A DNA stretch of 64,000 nt. It comes from RHKX01 sp963745755. GTDB taxonomy: Bacteria > Actinomycetota > Thermoleophilia > Solirubrobacterales > 70-9. The stretch is taken from contig CAVUYP010000001.1 in assembly GCA_963745755.1 (NCBI GenBank), positions 496,001 through 560,000 on the forward strand. Direction: 5' to 3'. The position numbers were made by a program, and so were the translations under genes. Shown here in pieces: positions 25,275 to 35,100 of the stretch (positions within the stretch are counted from its first letter, which is position 1; every line of letters begins with the position of its first letter). The notes beneath the pieces were generated by a model. The model was not told the DNA's origin. It saw only the letters and a program-made list of their open reading frames with translations, and ran no database searches.

Positions 25275-25907
25275 TCAGCGGAACAGCGTGCTGCCGATCC
25301 TGATCGTCGTCGCCCCCTCTTCGACGGCGACCCGCCAGTCCTGGCTGGTCCCCATCGACAGCCGCTCGAGCCGGTGCTCGCCGGCGAGCTCCGCGAGCCG
25401 GGCGAAATGGGGGCGCGAGCGCTCCGGGTCGTCGGTGAACGGAGGCATCGTCGAGAGGCCGACGACGCGGACCGGGCAGCGCTCGATCGTCGCGCCAAGT
25501 TCGGCCGGATCGACGCCGCCCTTCCCCTCCTCGGCGGCGACGTTGACCTGGATCAGCACCTCGGTCGCCTCGTCGCCGTGCTTGGCGAGCTGCTTGATGA
25601 CGCTCTCGGAGTGGACCGAGTGGATCAGGCGGACGAGCGGCAGGATCTCGCGGACCTTGCGGCTCTGCACGTTGCCGATGAAGTCGAACGTGAACGAGCC
25701 GCCCCAGCGCGCGTGCTTGGCCTCGAGGTCGCCGAGCCGGTTCTCGCCGACCAGCTCCACGCCCGCCTCGGCGAGGGCGCCCATCTCCTCGCAGGGCACG
25801 TACTTGCAGGCGACGAGGATCTCGGTGGCCGCGGGCAGCGCGGCGCGAACCTCGGCGAGGTTGGCGGCCACCCGGCCGGCGTCGATGTCTCGGAACGGCT
25901 CAACCAT
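25275..25907 (-). CDS. PLP homeostasis protein, YggS family
   Basis: A 210-residue fold-type III PLP-binding protein that buffers pyridoxal phosphate. The PLP lysine is Lys35 in ILVACKYVP. ELVGENRLGDLEAKH, FIGNVQSRKVREIL, and LSMGTSQDWRVAVEEGATTIRIGS follow; the last ends in SMGTS-D and GS(R/T) as in the family. It lies directly after pgeF and upstream of sepF. Confidence 0.94.
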   Translation of the reverse strand: MVEPFRDIDAGRVAANLAEVRAALPAATEILVACKYVPCEEMGALAEAGVELVGENRLGDLEAKHARWGGSFTFDFIGNVQSRKVREILPLVRLIHSVHSESVIKQLAKHGDEATEVLIQVNVAAEEGKGGVDPAELGATIERCPVRVVGLSTMPPFTDDPERSRPHFARLAELAGEHRLERLSMGTSQDWRVAVEEGATTIRIGSTLFR

Positions 25908-26650
25908 TCAGTCAGCTCCGCGGACGATGCCGGCCTGACGGCCGGTCTCAGGCCCATCGCCGCGATGGGAGAAGAAGACGTCACGGTTGCAGCTCGTGCA
26001 GATCCCCGCGTCCTCGACCGTCTCGACCCCCGCCCGCGCCAGCAGTCGCCGCGCGACCTGCTTGAGATCGAGCATCGGCCCGTCGGCGACGGCGGGACCG
26101 AGCGGGGCGAAGGCGGCGAGGACCTCGTCGCCGACCTCGTAGCAGCAGGGGCCGATGCCGGGACCGATCGCCGCGGCGGTGGCACCGATCGCCGTGGCGC
26201 CGGCACCGACGATCCCGGCGGCGAGCCCGCGCCAGCCGCAGTGCAGCATCGCCAGACCGTCCTCGCCCGCCAGCGCGATCGGCAGGCAGTCGGCGACGAA
26301 GACGAGCGCCGCGAGGCCGGAGCGGTCGATCACGTGACCGTCGACCTGTGGCGGGTCGGGCCCGGGCTCCGGCCAGCGCGACGGATCCTGGGGACCGTCG
26401 TGGCGGGCGAGCGCGGCGCCGTGGACCTGGCGGCCGATCGACGACCCGGTCGGCGGCGATCCCGAGTGCTGCGCAGAGGCGGCGCCGGTTGGCGACGACC
26501 CGCTCGCGATCGTCGCCGGTGAGGATGCCGAGGTTGAGGGTCGACCAGGGCCCGTCGCTGGTGCCGCCGAGGCGGGTCGAGAACGCGGCGATCGCGCCGG
26601 GCAGGTCGGCCTCGAGCCAGCGGGTTCGATCGTGACTCGCGCCAGCGCAT
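25908..26650 (-). CDS. PgeF/YfiH-type multicopper-oxidase-fold protein, frame interrupted
   Basis: The N-terminal part reads RWLEADLPGAIAAFSTRLGG and GPWSTLNLGILTGDD. The C-terminal part in another frame reads IGRQVHG, VFVADCLPIALAG, MLHCGWRGLAAGIVG, GPGIGPCCYEVGDEV and CTSCNRDVFFSHRGDG. The family removes or edits peptidoglycan-precursor errors (PgeF) or acts as a purine phosphorylase; the zinc-ligand His and Cys are present. The frames join by removing one base near 26439. The start is uncertain: the ATG at 26650 would need a second +1 event near 26633, and total length is 3n+2, which agrees. Confidence 0.82.
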
Positions 26651-26674
26651 CGCCGAGACGATCCCAGATCGGGC

Positions 26675-27797
26675 TCAGGCGGACCGGCCGGCGATCTCGA
26701 TCGCCGCGGCCAGCTCCGCCTCGCGGCCGCCGTCGAGCTCGCCGTCGAGCTTGCGGTCGAGGGCGCCGGCGAGGCCGGCTCCGATCGCCGGCCCACGCTC
26801 GACGCCGGCGGCGAGCAGATCGTCGCCGTCGATCTCGAGCCGAACGTGGCGCCACTCGCCGACGTAGCGCTCGATCCAGCCGCCGCCGGCGGCGGTCGCG
26901 ACGAGCAGGGTTGCCGGGTCGGCTCGGCGCGCGATTGCGACCGCTTCCGAGGGGCGCTGCGGGGCGGCGACGGCTAGGCGGCGGCACTCCTCGGCGCCGT
27001 CGCGGAGGCCGGCGGCGATCAGCATCGCGCCGATGCCGGCCTCGGCGTCGCCGCTCCAGGCTGCGTCGAGGCGCGTCGCGGCGACCGAGTCGAGCAGATC
27101 CGGCGCGCCCGCAGGCAGCGTCAGGACCTCCCAGTCGGAGAGCAGCCGGAAGCCGGCGGCCGCCTCGTGCTCGGCGGCGAGCCGGCGCAGCTCAGCGTCA
27201 CGGCGATCGGCGGAGACGAGGCCGAGGTCGGTGGCCGCGAGCAACCGCCGGGTCGGCCGGGTCGGGTTCGAGGCCGAGCCGGGCGGCGTAGCGGGCGCCG
27301 CGGATCGCTCGCGTCGGATCGTCTGCGAACGAGCGCGGGTGCAGGACGCGGAGACGGCCGGCGGCGAGATCGGCGGCGCCGGCGAAGGGGTCGAGCACGC
27401 GGTGCGGCGGCGTCAACGCGATCGCGATCGCGTTGACGGTGAAGTCGCGGCGGGCAAGATCGTCGCCGATCGGCGCCGGGGCGACGTCGGGAAGCGCGCC
27501 GGGCGCCGCGTAGGTCTCGGTCCGGGTCCGGGCGATGTCGGCGTGGCGGCCGTCGTCGAGCGCGACGACCGCGGTGCCGAAGCGATCGTGGCGGGTCGCC
27601 GGCAGGCCGAGCTCGGCGAGCAGCGGCTCGAGCTCGGCGTCGACGGCGATGTCGATGTCCTGGTCGGGCTCGGTCCCCGCCGCCAGCGCCCGGGCGACGC
27701 CGCCGACGATCCAGGCGTCGGCGCCGGCCAGCACCTCGCCGACCCGGCCGAGGCCGAGCCGCTCGATGTCCGCACCCAGGTCCTTGTCGAGCGTCAC
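26675..27797 (-). CDS. tRNA nucleotidyltransferase/poly(A) polymerase family protein, interrupted by a +1 frameshift
   Basis: The N-terminal catalytic domain shows WIVGGVARALAAG, DQDIDIAV with the two metal-binding Asp residues, and RRDFTVNAIA. The next motif, DDPTRAIRGARYAARLGLEPD, starts the helical part, which continues in another frame as RLLAATDLGLVSADRR and ELRRLAAEHEA. Removing one base near 27248 joins them; length is 3n+1 (about 373 residues). It probably adds or repairs tRNA 3' CCA, although class-II enzymes also include poly(A) polymerases. The GTG start has GGAG 5 nt upstream. It diverges from the propeller gene. Confidence 0.85.
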
Positions 27798-27823
27798 GGC
27801 TCCGTAGCATGCTGCGTTCGCCG

Positions 27824-29266
27824 ATGAACCGGATCCTGACCACCTGGCGGAGCATGACCGGTGCCGAGCGCACCGTCGCGGTGGCCGCGTCGATCGCTCT
27901 CGCGATCACCGTCGTGGCAGCTCCGTTCGCCCTGCTCAAGCGCCCCGACGACGTCTCCAACCCCGACGCCGCCTTCGCCCGCGACGAGGGCGCCGGCAAG
28001 GCGGTCAAGCCGGAGCCGAAGAAGACGATCAACTGGACCCGCTACGGCTACGACGTCGGCCGCAGCAAGTTCCTCGACTCGCCGTCGGTTCGGCCGCCGT
28101 TTCGGAAGGTCTGGAAGTACAAGGGCGATCAGCTGATCGAGTTCCCGCCGATCGTCGTCGACGACCGCCTCTACTTCATCGACAACGACGGCGTCTACAT
28201 CGCGCTCAGCGCGAAGACCGGCAAGGTGATCTGGAAGAAGCAGCTGGCCTCGCTGAACGCCTCCTCGCCCGCCTACTTCAAGGGGGTCCTCTACAGCGTC
28301 AGCCTCTCGCCCGGCCAGGCGCTGGCGGTGCGAGCCCGCGACGGCAAGGTCCTCTGGCGCAAGCCGCTCGGCGGCCGCGCCGAGTCCTCGCCGCTGGTGA
28401 TGGGCGGGCGCATGTACTTCGGCGACGAGGACGGCGAGCTGCTCGCCCTCGACATCGACGACGGCTCGACGATCTGGACGACGGCGCTCGGTGGCGCCGT
28501 CAAGGCGGCGCCGGCCTTCGCGGGCGGCAAGCTCTACGTCGGCGACTACGGCGGCAAGATGAACGCCGTTCGGGCTCGCGACGGCAAGCTGCTCTGGCAG
28601 ACCTCCGACCTCGGCCTCGGCATCGCCGGCTCGGGGCGGATCTACTCGACCGCCGCCGTCGCCTTCGGACGCGTCTACGCCGGCGACGTCGACAACCGCG
28701 CCTACAGCTTCGACGCCGACACCGGCGAGATCGCCTGGTCGTTCTCGGCCGGCGACTACGTCTACTCCGGGGTCGCCGCCGCCGACACCAAGGGCACCGG
28801 CCCGACCGTCTACTTCGGCTCCCACGACCGCAACGTCTACGCGGTCGACGCCAAGACCGGCAAGCTGAAGTGGAAGCAGCCGGCCGGCGGGCAGATCAGC
28901 GGGCCGGCGACCGTGGTCGGCGACGTCGTCTACGTCTCGACGTTCAGCGGCAACTCGACGATCGGCCTCGATCTCGGCAGCGGCCGTCGCGTCTTCAGCT
29001 ACGACGACGGCGAATACGGGCCGGTCGTCTCCGACGGCCGCATCCTCTACCTGACCGGTGGCGCCTCCGTGGTCGCCTTCGAACCATTCGACGTCGGCGA
29101 CTACAAGTACAAGCCGAAGAAGGGCCAGAAGGGCATCGTCCCTCCCGCCCAGCAGCGCAAGGCGCTGAAGGCGGCGCGCCGCAAGGCGAAGCGGCAGAAG
29201 TCCGGTGCCGGAAAGCAGGGCAACGGCTCCCCGCAGGGCAACGGCACCCAGCCGGGCAACGGCTAG
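27824..29266 (+). CDS. Membrane-anchored PQQ-type beta-propeller protein
   Basis: The 480-residue protein has one N-terminal membrane segment (AVAASIALAITVVAAPFALL) and then repeated blades of the type G-xx-Y-x-(V/G)-x-ALDAKTGKVIWKK. Examples are VYIALSAKTGKVIWKK, LAVRARDGKVLWRKPLG, LLALDIDDGSTIWTTALGG and VYAVDAKTGKLKWKQPAGG. The C-terminus is Lys/Arg-rich and ends in GNG repeats. No BamB-specific partner is nearby; it probably acts as an extracytoplasmic scaffold or, less likely, a PQQ enzyme. I prefer the ATG at 27824 because an earlier ATG (27809) overlaps a TAGCAT -10-like element. Confidence 0.8.
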   Translation: MNRILTTWRSMTGAERTVAVAASIALAITVVAAPFALLKRPDDVSNPDAAFARDEGAGKAVKPEPKKTINWTRYGYDVGRSKFLDSPSVRPPFRKVWKYKGDQLIEFPPIVVDDRLYFIDNDGVYIALSAKTGKVIWKKQLASLNASSPAYFKGVLYSVSLSPGQALAVRARDGKVLWRKPLGGRAESSPLVMGGRMYFGDEDGELLALDIDDGSTIWTTALGGAVKAAPAFAGGKLYVGDYGGKMNAVRARDGKLLWQTSDLGLGIAGSGRIYSTAAVAFGRVYAGDVDNRAYSFDADTGEIAWSFSAGDYVYSGVAAADTKGTGPTVYFGSHDRNVYAVDAKTGKLKWKQPAGGQISGPATVVGDVVYVSTFSGNSTIGLDLGSGRRVFSYDDGEYGPVVSDGRILYLTGGASVVAFEPFDVGDYKYKPKKGQKGIVPPAQQRKALKAARRKAKRQKSGAGKQGNGSPQGNGTQPGNG

Positions 29267-29421
29267 CCCCACCCGCCACCGCCGGACCGCCGCCCCCACC
29301 CCCAACCGCTCCCACCCCCACCGCTTCCACCTGCCAACCGCTCCCACCTGCCAACCGTCGAGGTGGAGAAAAGGGGTGATATTTGCCTGTTTCCTCGACC
29401 TCGGCGGGGAGGGCGGGCGGT
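29267..29421. other. Intergenic segment between convergent propeller and hisF genes
   Basis: The stretch holds a CCACC-rich low-complexity run with short CCAACCGCTCCCACC-type repeats (29300-29360) and a 7-bp inverted repeat GTCGAGG/CCTCGAC around a purine- and T-rich centre (about 29357-29400). It may help end transcription from either side, but it is not a canonical terminator. Confidence 0.4.
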
Positions 29422-30193
29422 TCAGGTGCTGCGGACGTCGATCCCGGCGGCGGCCATCGCCTGCTTCGCGGCGGCGATCGAGTAGCGGCCGTAGTGAAAG
29501 ATCGAGGCGGCGAGGACGGCATCGGCGCCGCCCTCGATGATCCCCTCCGCGAGGTGGTCGAGCTCGCCGACGCCGCCGGAGGCGATGACCGGGATCGGGA
29601 CCGCATCGGCGACCGCCCTGGTCAGCGCCAGGTCATAGCCGTCCTCGGTGCCGTCGCGGTCCATGCTCGTCAGCATGATCTCGCCGGCGCCGCGCTCGGC
29701 GGCCTCGACGGCCCAGCCGACCGCTTCGCGGCCCTCGACGCGGCGGCGCCCACCGGCGACGTAGACGTCCCAGCGCGGCGTCGGCCCGGGGACCGCCCGG
29801 GCGTCGATCGCTACGACCACGCACTGGGCGCCGAAGACGGTCGGCGAGCTCGCCGATCAGCTCCGGACGGGCGAGCGCCGCCGAGTTGATGCCGACCTTG
29901 TCGGCGCCGGCGTCGAGCACCGCCTGTGCGTCGGCGACCGAGCGGATGCCGCCGCCGATCGTGAACGGGATGAAGACCTCGTCGGCGGTCCGGCGGGCGA
30001 GCTGGACGATCGTGTCGCGATCCTCGTGGGAGGCGGTGATGTCGAGGAAGACGAGCTCGTCGGCGCCCTCGGCGTCGTAGCGGGCGGCGAGCTCGACCGG
30101 GTCACCGGCATCGCGGATGTCGACGAAGTTGGTCCCCTTGACGACCCGTCCGTCGTCGACGTCGAGGCAGGGGATGAGGCGCTTCAGCGGCAC
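29422..30193 (-). CDS. hisF: Imidazole glycerol phosphate synthase cyclase subunit, interrupted by a +1 frameshift
   Basis: From the GTG at 30193 the product reads PLKRLIPCLDVDDGRVVKG with the catalytic Asp, then FTIGGGIRSVADAQAVLDAG and ADKVGINSAAL. After a one-base excess near 29836 it resumes as VVVAIDARAV, GAGEIMLTSMDRDGTEDGYD (second catalytic Asp region) and VPIPVIASGGVGELDHL. Length is 3n+1, about 256 residues. HisF makes ImGP and AICAR with ammonia delivered by HisH. It is the last gene of the histidine block. Confidence 0.92.
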
Positions 30194-30230
30194 GGCGCTG
30201 AGGGTAGGGACCGGCGTCCGCCGGCGATGG

Positions 30231-30517
30231 TCAGCGCTTGCTGCGACGTCGGCGCCGAGCTCGATGCGGCGCTCTTCGCGAACGCCGCCGGCTCGAGCTT
30301 GGTGACGAGATCCTTGATGCGGCTGCGCTCGCGGGAGCTGAGGTTCCCGGGCCGACCCTTCGACTTGACGAGCAGGTCGCGGAGCTCGCCCGGTCTCGCC
30401 CGGCTCGAGCTTGTCGAGGTGTCGCTTGGCGATCAGCGCCACCTCGGCGACGACCATGATCCGGCCCCAGAGGCTCCACTTGCCGGCGCCGCGGCCGATC
30501 GTGCTGACCAATCCCAT
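30231..30517 (-). CDS. Small conserved-looking protein of unknown function, frame interrupted
   Basis: From the ATG at 30517 it reads MGLVSTIGRGAGKWSLWGRI and VAEVALIAKRHLDKLEPGE. An extra G in a GGG run near 30390 breaks the frame; without it the product continues GELRDLLVKSKGRPGNLSS and RIKDLVTKLEPAAFAKSAA. Its end is unclear: with a single correction it would reach a TGA at 30184, overlapping hisF; with a second correction it would end at 30231 in RRRSKR. I do not recognise a named family. It sits between hisA and hisF. Confidence 0.55.
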
Positions 30518-30518
30518 C

Positions 30519-31281
30519 TCAGCCCTCCCTCTTGTCGTCGTCGTTGCCGGCGAGGACGGCGAGCGCCTCCGCCACGGTGAACCGTCGTTCGTAGAGCGCT
30601 CTACCCACGATCACGCCGCTCAGCGCCGCGCTGCCGAAGTCGCGCAGCCGGGCGAGGTCGGGCAGCGATCCGACGCCGCCGGAATAGATCAGCTCGGCGC
30701 CGGCGACCTCGCAGGCCGCGAGGATCTCGCCGAGGCGATCGAGCCCCGGCCCCTCCAGGGTCCCGTCGACCTCGACCGGGGTGTAGACGAAGCGGCGGAT
30801 GCCGCGACCGCCGAGGTCGGCGATCGCCGCCTCGACGGCGGTTTCGGTCGCCCGCTCCCAGCCCTCGACCGCGACCCGGCCGCCGCGGGCGTCGACCGAG
30901 GCGACGATCCGGTCGCCGTAGGCATCGGCGAGTCCGCCGAGCAGGTCCGGATCGCGCTGTGCGGAGGTGCCGAGGACGGCGCGTTCGGCGCCGGCCGCGA
31001 ACGCCGGCCTCGACGCTGCGGCGATCGCGCAGTCCGCCGCCGAGCTGCATCGGCACCTCGATGGCGGCGGCGATCCGGGCGACGACGCCGAGGTTGGCGG
31101 GGGCACCGTCGCGGGCGCCGTCGAGGTCGACGACGTGGACGATCGCGGCGCCTCCCTCGACCCAGCGCCGGGCGGCGTCGACCGGGTCGGCGTCGTAGCC
31201 GGTCTCGCGGTCGTAGTCGCCCCGCAGCAAACGGACGGCGCTGCCGCCGCGGATGTCGATAGCCGGGTAGAGGGTCAGCAT
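30519..31281 (-). CDS. hisA: Phosphoribosylformimino-AICAR ribotide isomerase, interrupted by a +1 frameshift
   Basis: The first frame gives LTLYPAIDIRGGSAVRLLRG with the catalytic Asp, then HVVDLDGARDG and VPMQLGGGLRDRRSVEAG. After one extra base near 31003-31008 it continues FAAGAERAVLGTSA, DRIVASVDARGGRVAVEGW with the second catalytic Asp, YTPVEVDGTLEGPGLDRL and LIYSGGVGSLPDL. Length is 3n+1, about 253 residues. In actinobacteria this position is often filled by the dual HisA/TrpF enzyme PriA; substrate range cannot be decided here. Confidence 0.92.
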
Positions 31282-31298
31282 CGTCGCTCCCGGGACGG

Positions 31299-31970
31299 CT
31301 AGGCGGGGCGGCCGCCGGCGGTCTGGAGCACGCCCGGCTCGGCGGCGATCGCCGCGAAGTTGCGCAGCATCCGCAGGCCAGCCGCGCTCGACTTCTCGGG
31401 GTGGAACTGGGTTCCGAAGACGTTGCCGGCGCCGACGACGGCCGCGAAGCGGCCGCCGTACTCGGCTGAGGCGACGAGGTCGGCGGGCGCCGGCCGCGCC
31501 GCGAACGAGTGCACGAAGTAGAACGGCTCGCCCTCGGCGATCCCCGCCAGCAGCGGCGAGGGCGACTCGACGTGCAGCGGCGCCCAGCCGATGTGTGGCA
31601 GCTTCAGGCCGCTCGCCGGCAGCCGCTCGACGCTGCCCGCGAGCAGTCCGAGGCCACGGGCGCCGCCATGCTCGGCGGAGGCGCCGAAGAGCAGCTGCAT
31701 GCCGAGGCAGATGCCGAGCAGCGGCACCCCCGACGCGGCCCGTTCGGCGATCGGGGTGACCAGTCCGCGGCGCTCGATCTCCCGCATCGCCTCCGGAAAG
31801 GCGCCGACGCCGGGCAGGACGATCGCCGTCGCGGCGCCGACCACGCCGGGGTCGGAGCTGACCACGGCCCGCGCTCCGACGTGCTCGAAGGCCTTCGCGA
31901 CCGAGCGCAGGTTGCCCATGCCGTAGTCGGCGATGATCACTGCTTCCGGGCCCGGGCTCACCGCGCTCAT
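31299..31970 (-). CDS. hisH: Imidazole glycerol phosphate synthase glutaminase subunit
   Basis: A 223-residue class I glutamine amidotransferase that supplies ammonia to HisF. The triad is visible: Cys in GVPLLGICLGMQLLFGAS, and His and Glu in GTQFHPEKSSAAG. VIIADYGMGNLRSV and LPGVGAFPEAM are typical. The frame is intact, unlike its hisA and hisF neighbours. Confidence 0.96.
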   Translation of the reverse strand: MSAVSPGPEAVIIADYGMGNLRSVAKAFEHVGARAVVSSDPGVVGAATAIVLPGVGAFPEAMREIERRGLVTPIAERAASGVPLLGICLGMQLLFGASAEHGGARGLGLLAGSVERLPASGLKLPHIGWAPLHVESPSPLLAGIAEGEPFYFVHSFAARPAPADLVASAEYGGRFAAVVGAGNVFGTQFHPEKSSAAGLRMLRNFAAIAAEPGVLQTAGGRPA

Positions 31971-31999
31971 CTTATGGCCGCCGGGCCTCGGCGGCGGGA

Positions 32000-33118
32000 T
32001 CACCGATTGGCGCCGATGACCTTCTCGACCGCCTTCAGGGCCGGCTTCGGCTTCGACTTCTTGGTGACGAGGCCCGCCCCGGGGCACCAGTTGCAGGCGA
32101 GCTGCTCGGCCGGGAAGTCGCGCCAGACGTAGACGAAGACCCCTTCGACGTTCCAGCGCCAGCGCTTCTTGACGAGCAGCTTCAGGCCATCGCGGAGCCG
32201 CTTCGCCTGCCCCTTCCTGCCGACGACGGATTCGCTCCGGGCCGGCCCCTTCGAGGCCCAGCCGAGCTCGCCGACGACGAGGCCGACGTTGCCGTCGCCC
32301 GCCTTGCGGGCGACGGCTCGCAGGTCGCCGACCTGCTGCTTGACGTCGGCGACGCCGGAGCCGTAGGGATGTGAGTTGATCGCGTCGAAGTGCTTTTCGA
32401 TCCCCCCGACCTTGTAGAGCCGCCTCAGGAAGGTCGTGGCCTTCATCGACTTCGAGTTGCGCGGGAACCCGTACATGCCGCCGAGCACGATCTTCGCCTT
32501 CGGGTCGACCTTGGAGATGCCCCGGTCGAAGGACTTGACGAGCTTGCCGTAGGCCCTCGGGTCGGGCTTCGGCAGCCAGTTGTTCTTCGAGTTCTGCTCG
32601 TTCCAGGCGATCCACCGCTTGACCGGCAGATCGTCGATCTCCGGACGTGAGTCGAAATAGTCGCCGTTGCGGCCATAGCGCTTGGCGAGAGCCGTGGAGA
32701 ACTTCTGCCACGCCTTCAGGTCGGCCTTGCTCTCGGGGCCGTGCAGTCCCTTGGCGGAGCGCTTGTGGACGAATCGCGGCGTTCCGAATACGACCAGGGT
32801 CGGGCGCATTCCGTGCTTGGCGGCGTTGTAGACGCCGTAATCGGGCTGCGCCCAGTCGTAGCCGCCCTTGCGGGTCTTCTCGACCGCCGACCAGTTGACC
32901 GGCACGCGATAGGTTCCGAACCCGGACTTGCCCATCTGCTTGAAGTCCTTCTCGGTCGGGCCCTCGGCGAAGATCCCGAAGAAGTCGCCGGGGACCTTGG
33001 CGGCGGCGGGCTGGGCGGCGATCGCCGTCGTCGCGAGGGCGATCGCCAGCAGCAGCGCAGCGGTCGTGCGGCGGTGGTACGGGCGTCGGGCGTCGGTGGC
33101 GTCGCTAGGTCTGCTCAT
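32000..33118 (-). CDS. Secreted glycoside hydrolase-like TIM-barrel protein (clan A type)
   Basis: The 372-residue protein has a signal peptide (TTAALLLAIALATTAIAAQPAAA, predicted cleavage near residue 40). The mature part fits a clan-A glycosidase: FGTYRVPVNWSAVE early, then the acid/base Glu174 in WIAWNEQNSKNNW, HPYGSG near 250 and the nucleophile Glu284 in VVGELGWAS. A Cys-rich NWCPGAGLV segment is near the C-terminus. It probably hydrolyses an extracellular polysaccharide, but the substrate is unknown. It lies inside the histidine block between hisB and hisH. Confidence 0.75.
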   Translation of the reverse strand: MSRPSDATDARRPYHRRTTAALLLAIALATTAIAAQPAAAKVPGDFFGIFAEGPTEKDFKQMGKSGFGTYRVPVNWSAVEKTRKGGYDWAQPDYGVYNAAKHGMRPTLVVFGTPRFVHKRSAKGLHGPESKADLKAWQKFSTALAKRYGRNGDYFDSRPEIDDLPVKRWIAWNEQNSKNNWLPKPDPRAYGKLVKSFDRGISKVDPKAKIVLGGMYGFPRNSKSMKATTFLRRLYKVGGIEKHFDAINSHPYGSGVADVKQQVGDLRAVARKAGDGNVGLVVGELGWASKGPARSESVVGRKGQAKRLRDGLKLLVKKRWRWNVEGVFVYVWRDFPAEQLACNWCPGAGLVTKKSKPKPALKAVEKVIGANR

Positions 33119-33193
33119 CTCTTCAGGTTAAGCACACCGGCGGGGCCGAAGTTGCGGGCGCCGCCGGCGCCGAGCCGAGCCCGGAATCGCGCT

Positions 33194-33796
33194 TCAGGAA
33201 CTGAGCGTTCCCTTGGTCGACGGGATCCCGGGCTCGTCGGGATCGATCGCGACGGCGATCCGCAGCGCCCGAGCGAAGGCCTTGAAGCAGGCCTCGATCA
33301 TGTGGTGCGCATTCGCCCCGTAGGGGTTGCCGAGGTGGAGTGTCAGCTTTCCGTTCGCGGCGACGGCGCGGAAGAACTCGCCGGTCAGCTCCGCCTCGAA
33401 GCCGGCGATCGTCACCGGCGGCAGAGCGGATTCGAAGTGGCAGTAGGGACGCCCGGATATGTCGATCGAGCAATCGGCCAGCGATTCGTCCATCGGCAAT
33501 TCGACGTGGGCGTAGCGGGTGATGCCGGCGCGGTCGCCGAGCGCCCGGTCGAGCGCCTGCCCGAACGCGATGCCGACGTCCTCGACGGTGTGGTGCGAGC
33601 CGGTCTCGAGGTCGCCGCTGGCACGGACCTCGAGGCCGAGGCGGCCATGGCGGCCGAGCAGGTCGAGCATGTGGTCGAGGAAGCCGACCCCGGTCGCGGC
33701 GCTGACCGTGCCGCCGTCGAGGTCGAGCCGGAGCTCGATATCGGTCTCGTTCGTGCGCCGCTCGATCGTGGCGGCGCGGGTCGCCGGTGAGCCCAT
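33194..33796 (-). CDS. hisB: Imidazoleglycerol-phosphate dehydratase
   Basis: The 200-residue monofunctional enzyme removes water from IGP using a di-manganese site. Metal-binding motifs are GFLDHMLDLLGRHG, GSHHTVEDVGIAFG and NAHHMIEACFKAFARAL; RRTNETDIELRLDLDG opens it. No N-terminal phosphatase domain is present. It follows hisD by 6 nt and is intact. Confidence 0.96.
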   Translation of the reverse strand: MGSPATRAATIERRTNETDIELRLDLDGGTVSAATGVGFLDHMLDLLGRHGRLGLEVRASGDLETGSHHTVEDVGIAFGQALDRALGDRAGITRYAHVELPMDESLADCSIDISGRPYCHFESALPPVTIAGFEAELTGEFFRAVAANGKLTLHLGNPYGANAHHMIEACFKAFARALRIAVAIDPDEPGIPSTKGTLSS

Positions 33797-33802
33797 GGGT
33801 CG

Positions 33803-35100
33803 CTATTCCCCCTTCTCGGGGGCGTTCCTGCCCGTCCGTACCGTCGCCGACTCGCCGTGCAGCGGGAATCCCTCGGCGCGGGCGATCACGTCGACGGTGC
33901 CGGCGAGCGCGGCGGCCGCCCCGGCGTCGATCTCGACCCTGCTGATCCGGCGCCGGAACGTCCCGGGGCCGAGCGGGCCGGTGAAGCGCCCGGCGCCGCC
34001 GGTCGGGAGCACGTGGTTGGAGCCTGCCGCGTAGTCGCCGAAGGCCGTCGCCGAGTGCGGCCCGGCGAAGACGCATCCGGCCGTCGTCAGGCGTTCGGCG
34101 AGGCGGCGGGAGTCGGCGGCGATCACCTCGGCGTGCTCGGGGGCCAGCGCCTCGGTCAGCGCCACCGCGGCGTCGGCGTCGGCGACGGCGATCATCGCGA
34201 AGACCGAGCTCGCCGGGTTCCGGCCGCCGCGCCTGCACCGCCTCGATCGCCTCGGCGAGGCGCTCGAGCCAGGCCGGATCGGTCGAGATCGCGACGAGCA
34301 GGCCGTCGTCGCCGTGCTCGGCCTGGGCGCAGAGGTCGAGGGCGATCCACTCGCACGGGGACGTCGGCGAGGGCGATCACGACCAGCTCCGAGGGCCCCG
34401 CGTAGCCGTCGATGCCGACCCGGCGGGAACACTGCAGCTTCGCCTCCTGGACCCACGGACTGCCGGGCCCGGCGATCACGTCGACGGCGGCGACCGACTC
34501 GGTGCCATGGGCGAGCGCGGCGATCGCCTGGGCGCCGCCGATCGCGTAGACGGCGTCGGCGCCGACGATCGCCGCCGCGGCCAGAACCGCCGCCGCCGGC
34601 TCGCCGGTGCCCGGATCGGGCGGCGAGGCGACGACGACGCGGCCGACCCCGGCGACGCGGGCGGGGACGACCCCCATGACGACGCTCGAGGGATAGGGCG
34701 CCCGGCCGCCGGGCACGTAGACGGCGGCCGATCCGACCGGAACCTCGGCGACCTCGATTCGCTGGCCGCCGTCGAGGACCACCGCAGCCGGCTCGCCGAT
34801 CTGCGCCGTCGCCACCGCGGCGACGTTCGCGGCGCTCGTCTCGATCGCACTGCGGAGCTCGGCCGAGATCTCCCCGGCTGCGGCGGCGATGCGCGCGGCC
34901 GGCACCTCGACCGGGTCGGCGGCGACGCCGTCGAAGCGATTGCTGAGCTCGGCGAGGGCGGCATCGCCGCCGGCGCGGACGCGCTCGATCGTCGTCGCCA
35001 CCGAGGCGGCGAGGCCGGCCGGGTCCGGGCTCGCCGCGCGCAGCTGCGCCGCAAGCCGGTCCGGCTCGCGGCCGTCCCAGGCCTCGGTTCGGATCTTCAT
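33803..35100 (-). CDS. hisD: Histidinol dehydrogenase, interrupted by two +1 frameshifts
   Basis: Frame one (from the ATG at 35100) contains VPVGSAAVYVPGGRAPYPSS, AIGGAQAIAALAHGTESV, DVIAGPGSPWVQEAK and GYAGPSELVVIALADV. One excess base near 34358 shifts to CEWIALDLCAQAEHGDDG; a second near 34216 shifts to PASSVFAMIAV, LAPEHAEV, NHVLPTGGAGRFTGPLG and VEIDAGAAAAL. Length is 3n+2, matching two insertions, and the corrected 431 residues are normal. The enzyme makes histidine from histidinol in two NAD-dependent steps. Confidence 0.9.

Noticed and set aside
24381..26522. 713-codon plus-strand frame opposite proC, sepF, yggS and pgeF
   Set aside because: It is antisense to four clear families and has the Arg/Gly/Asp bias of a GC shadow frame.
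29300..29360. CRISPR-like short repeats
   Set aside because: The CCAACCGCTCCCACC-type repeats are too short, irregularly spaced and low-complexity; no spacers or cas genes are present.
30184..30230. Extension of the small protein to overlap hisF
   Set aside because: It is possible with a single correction, but the resulting C-terminal sequence is unlike the preceding conserved part; an end at 30231 is as likely, so the extension is not asserted.
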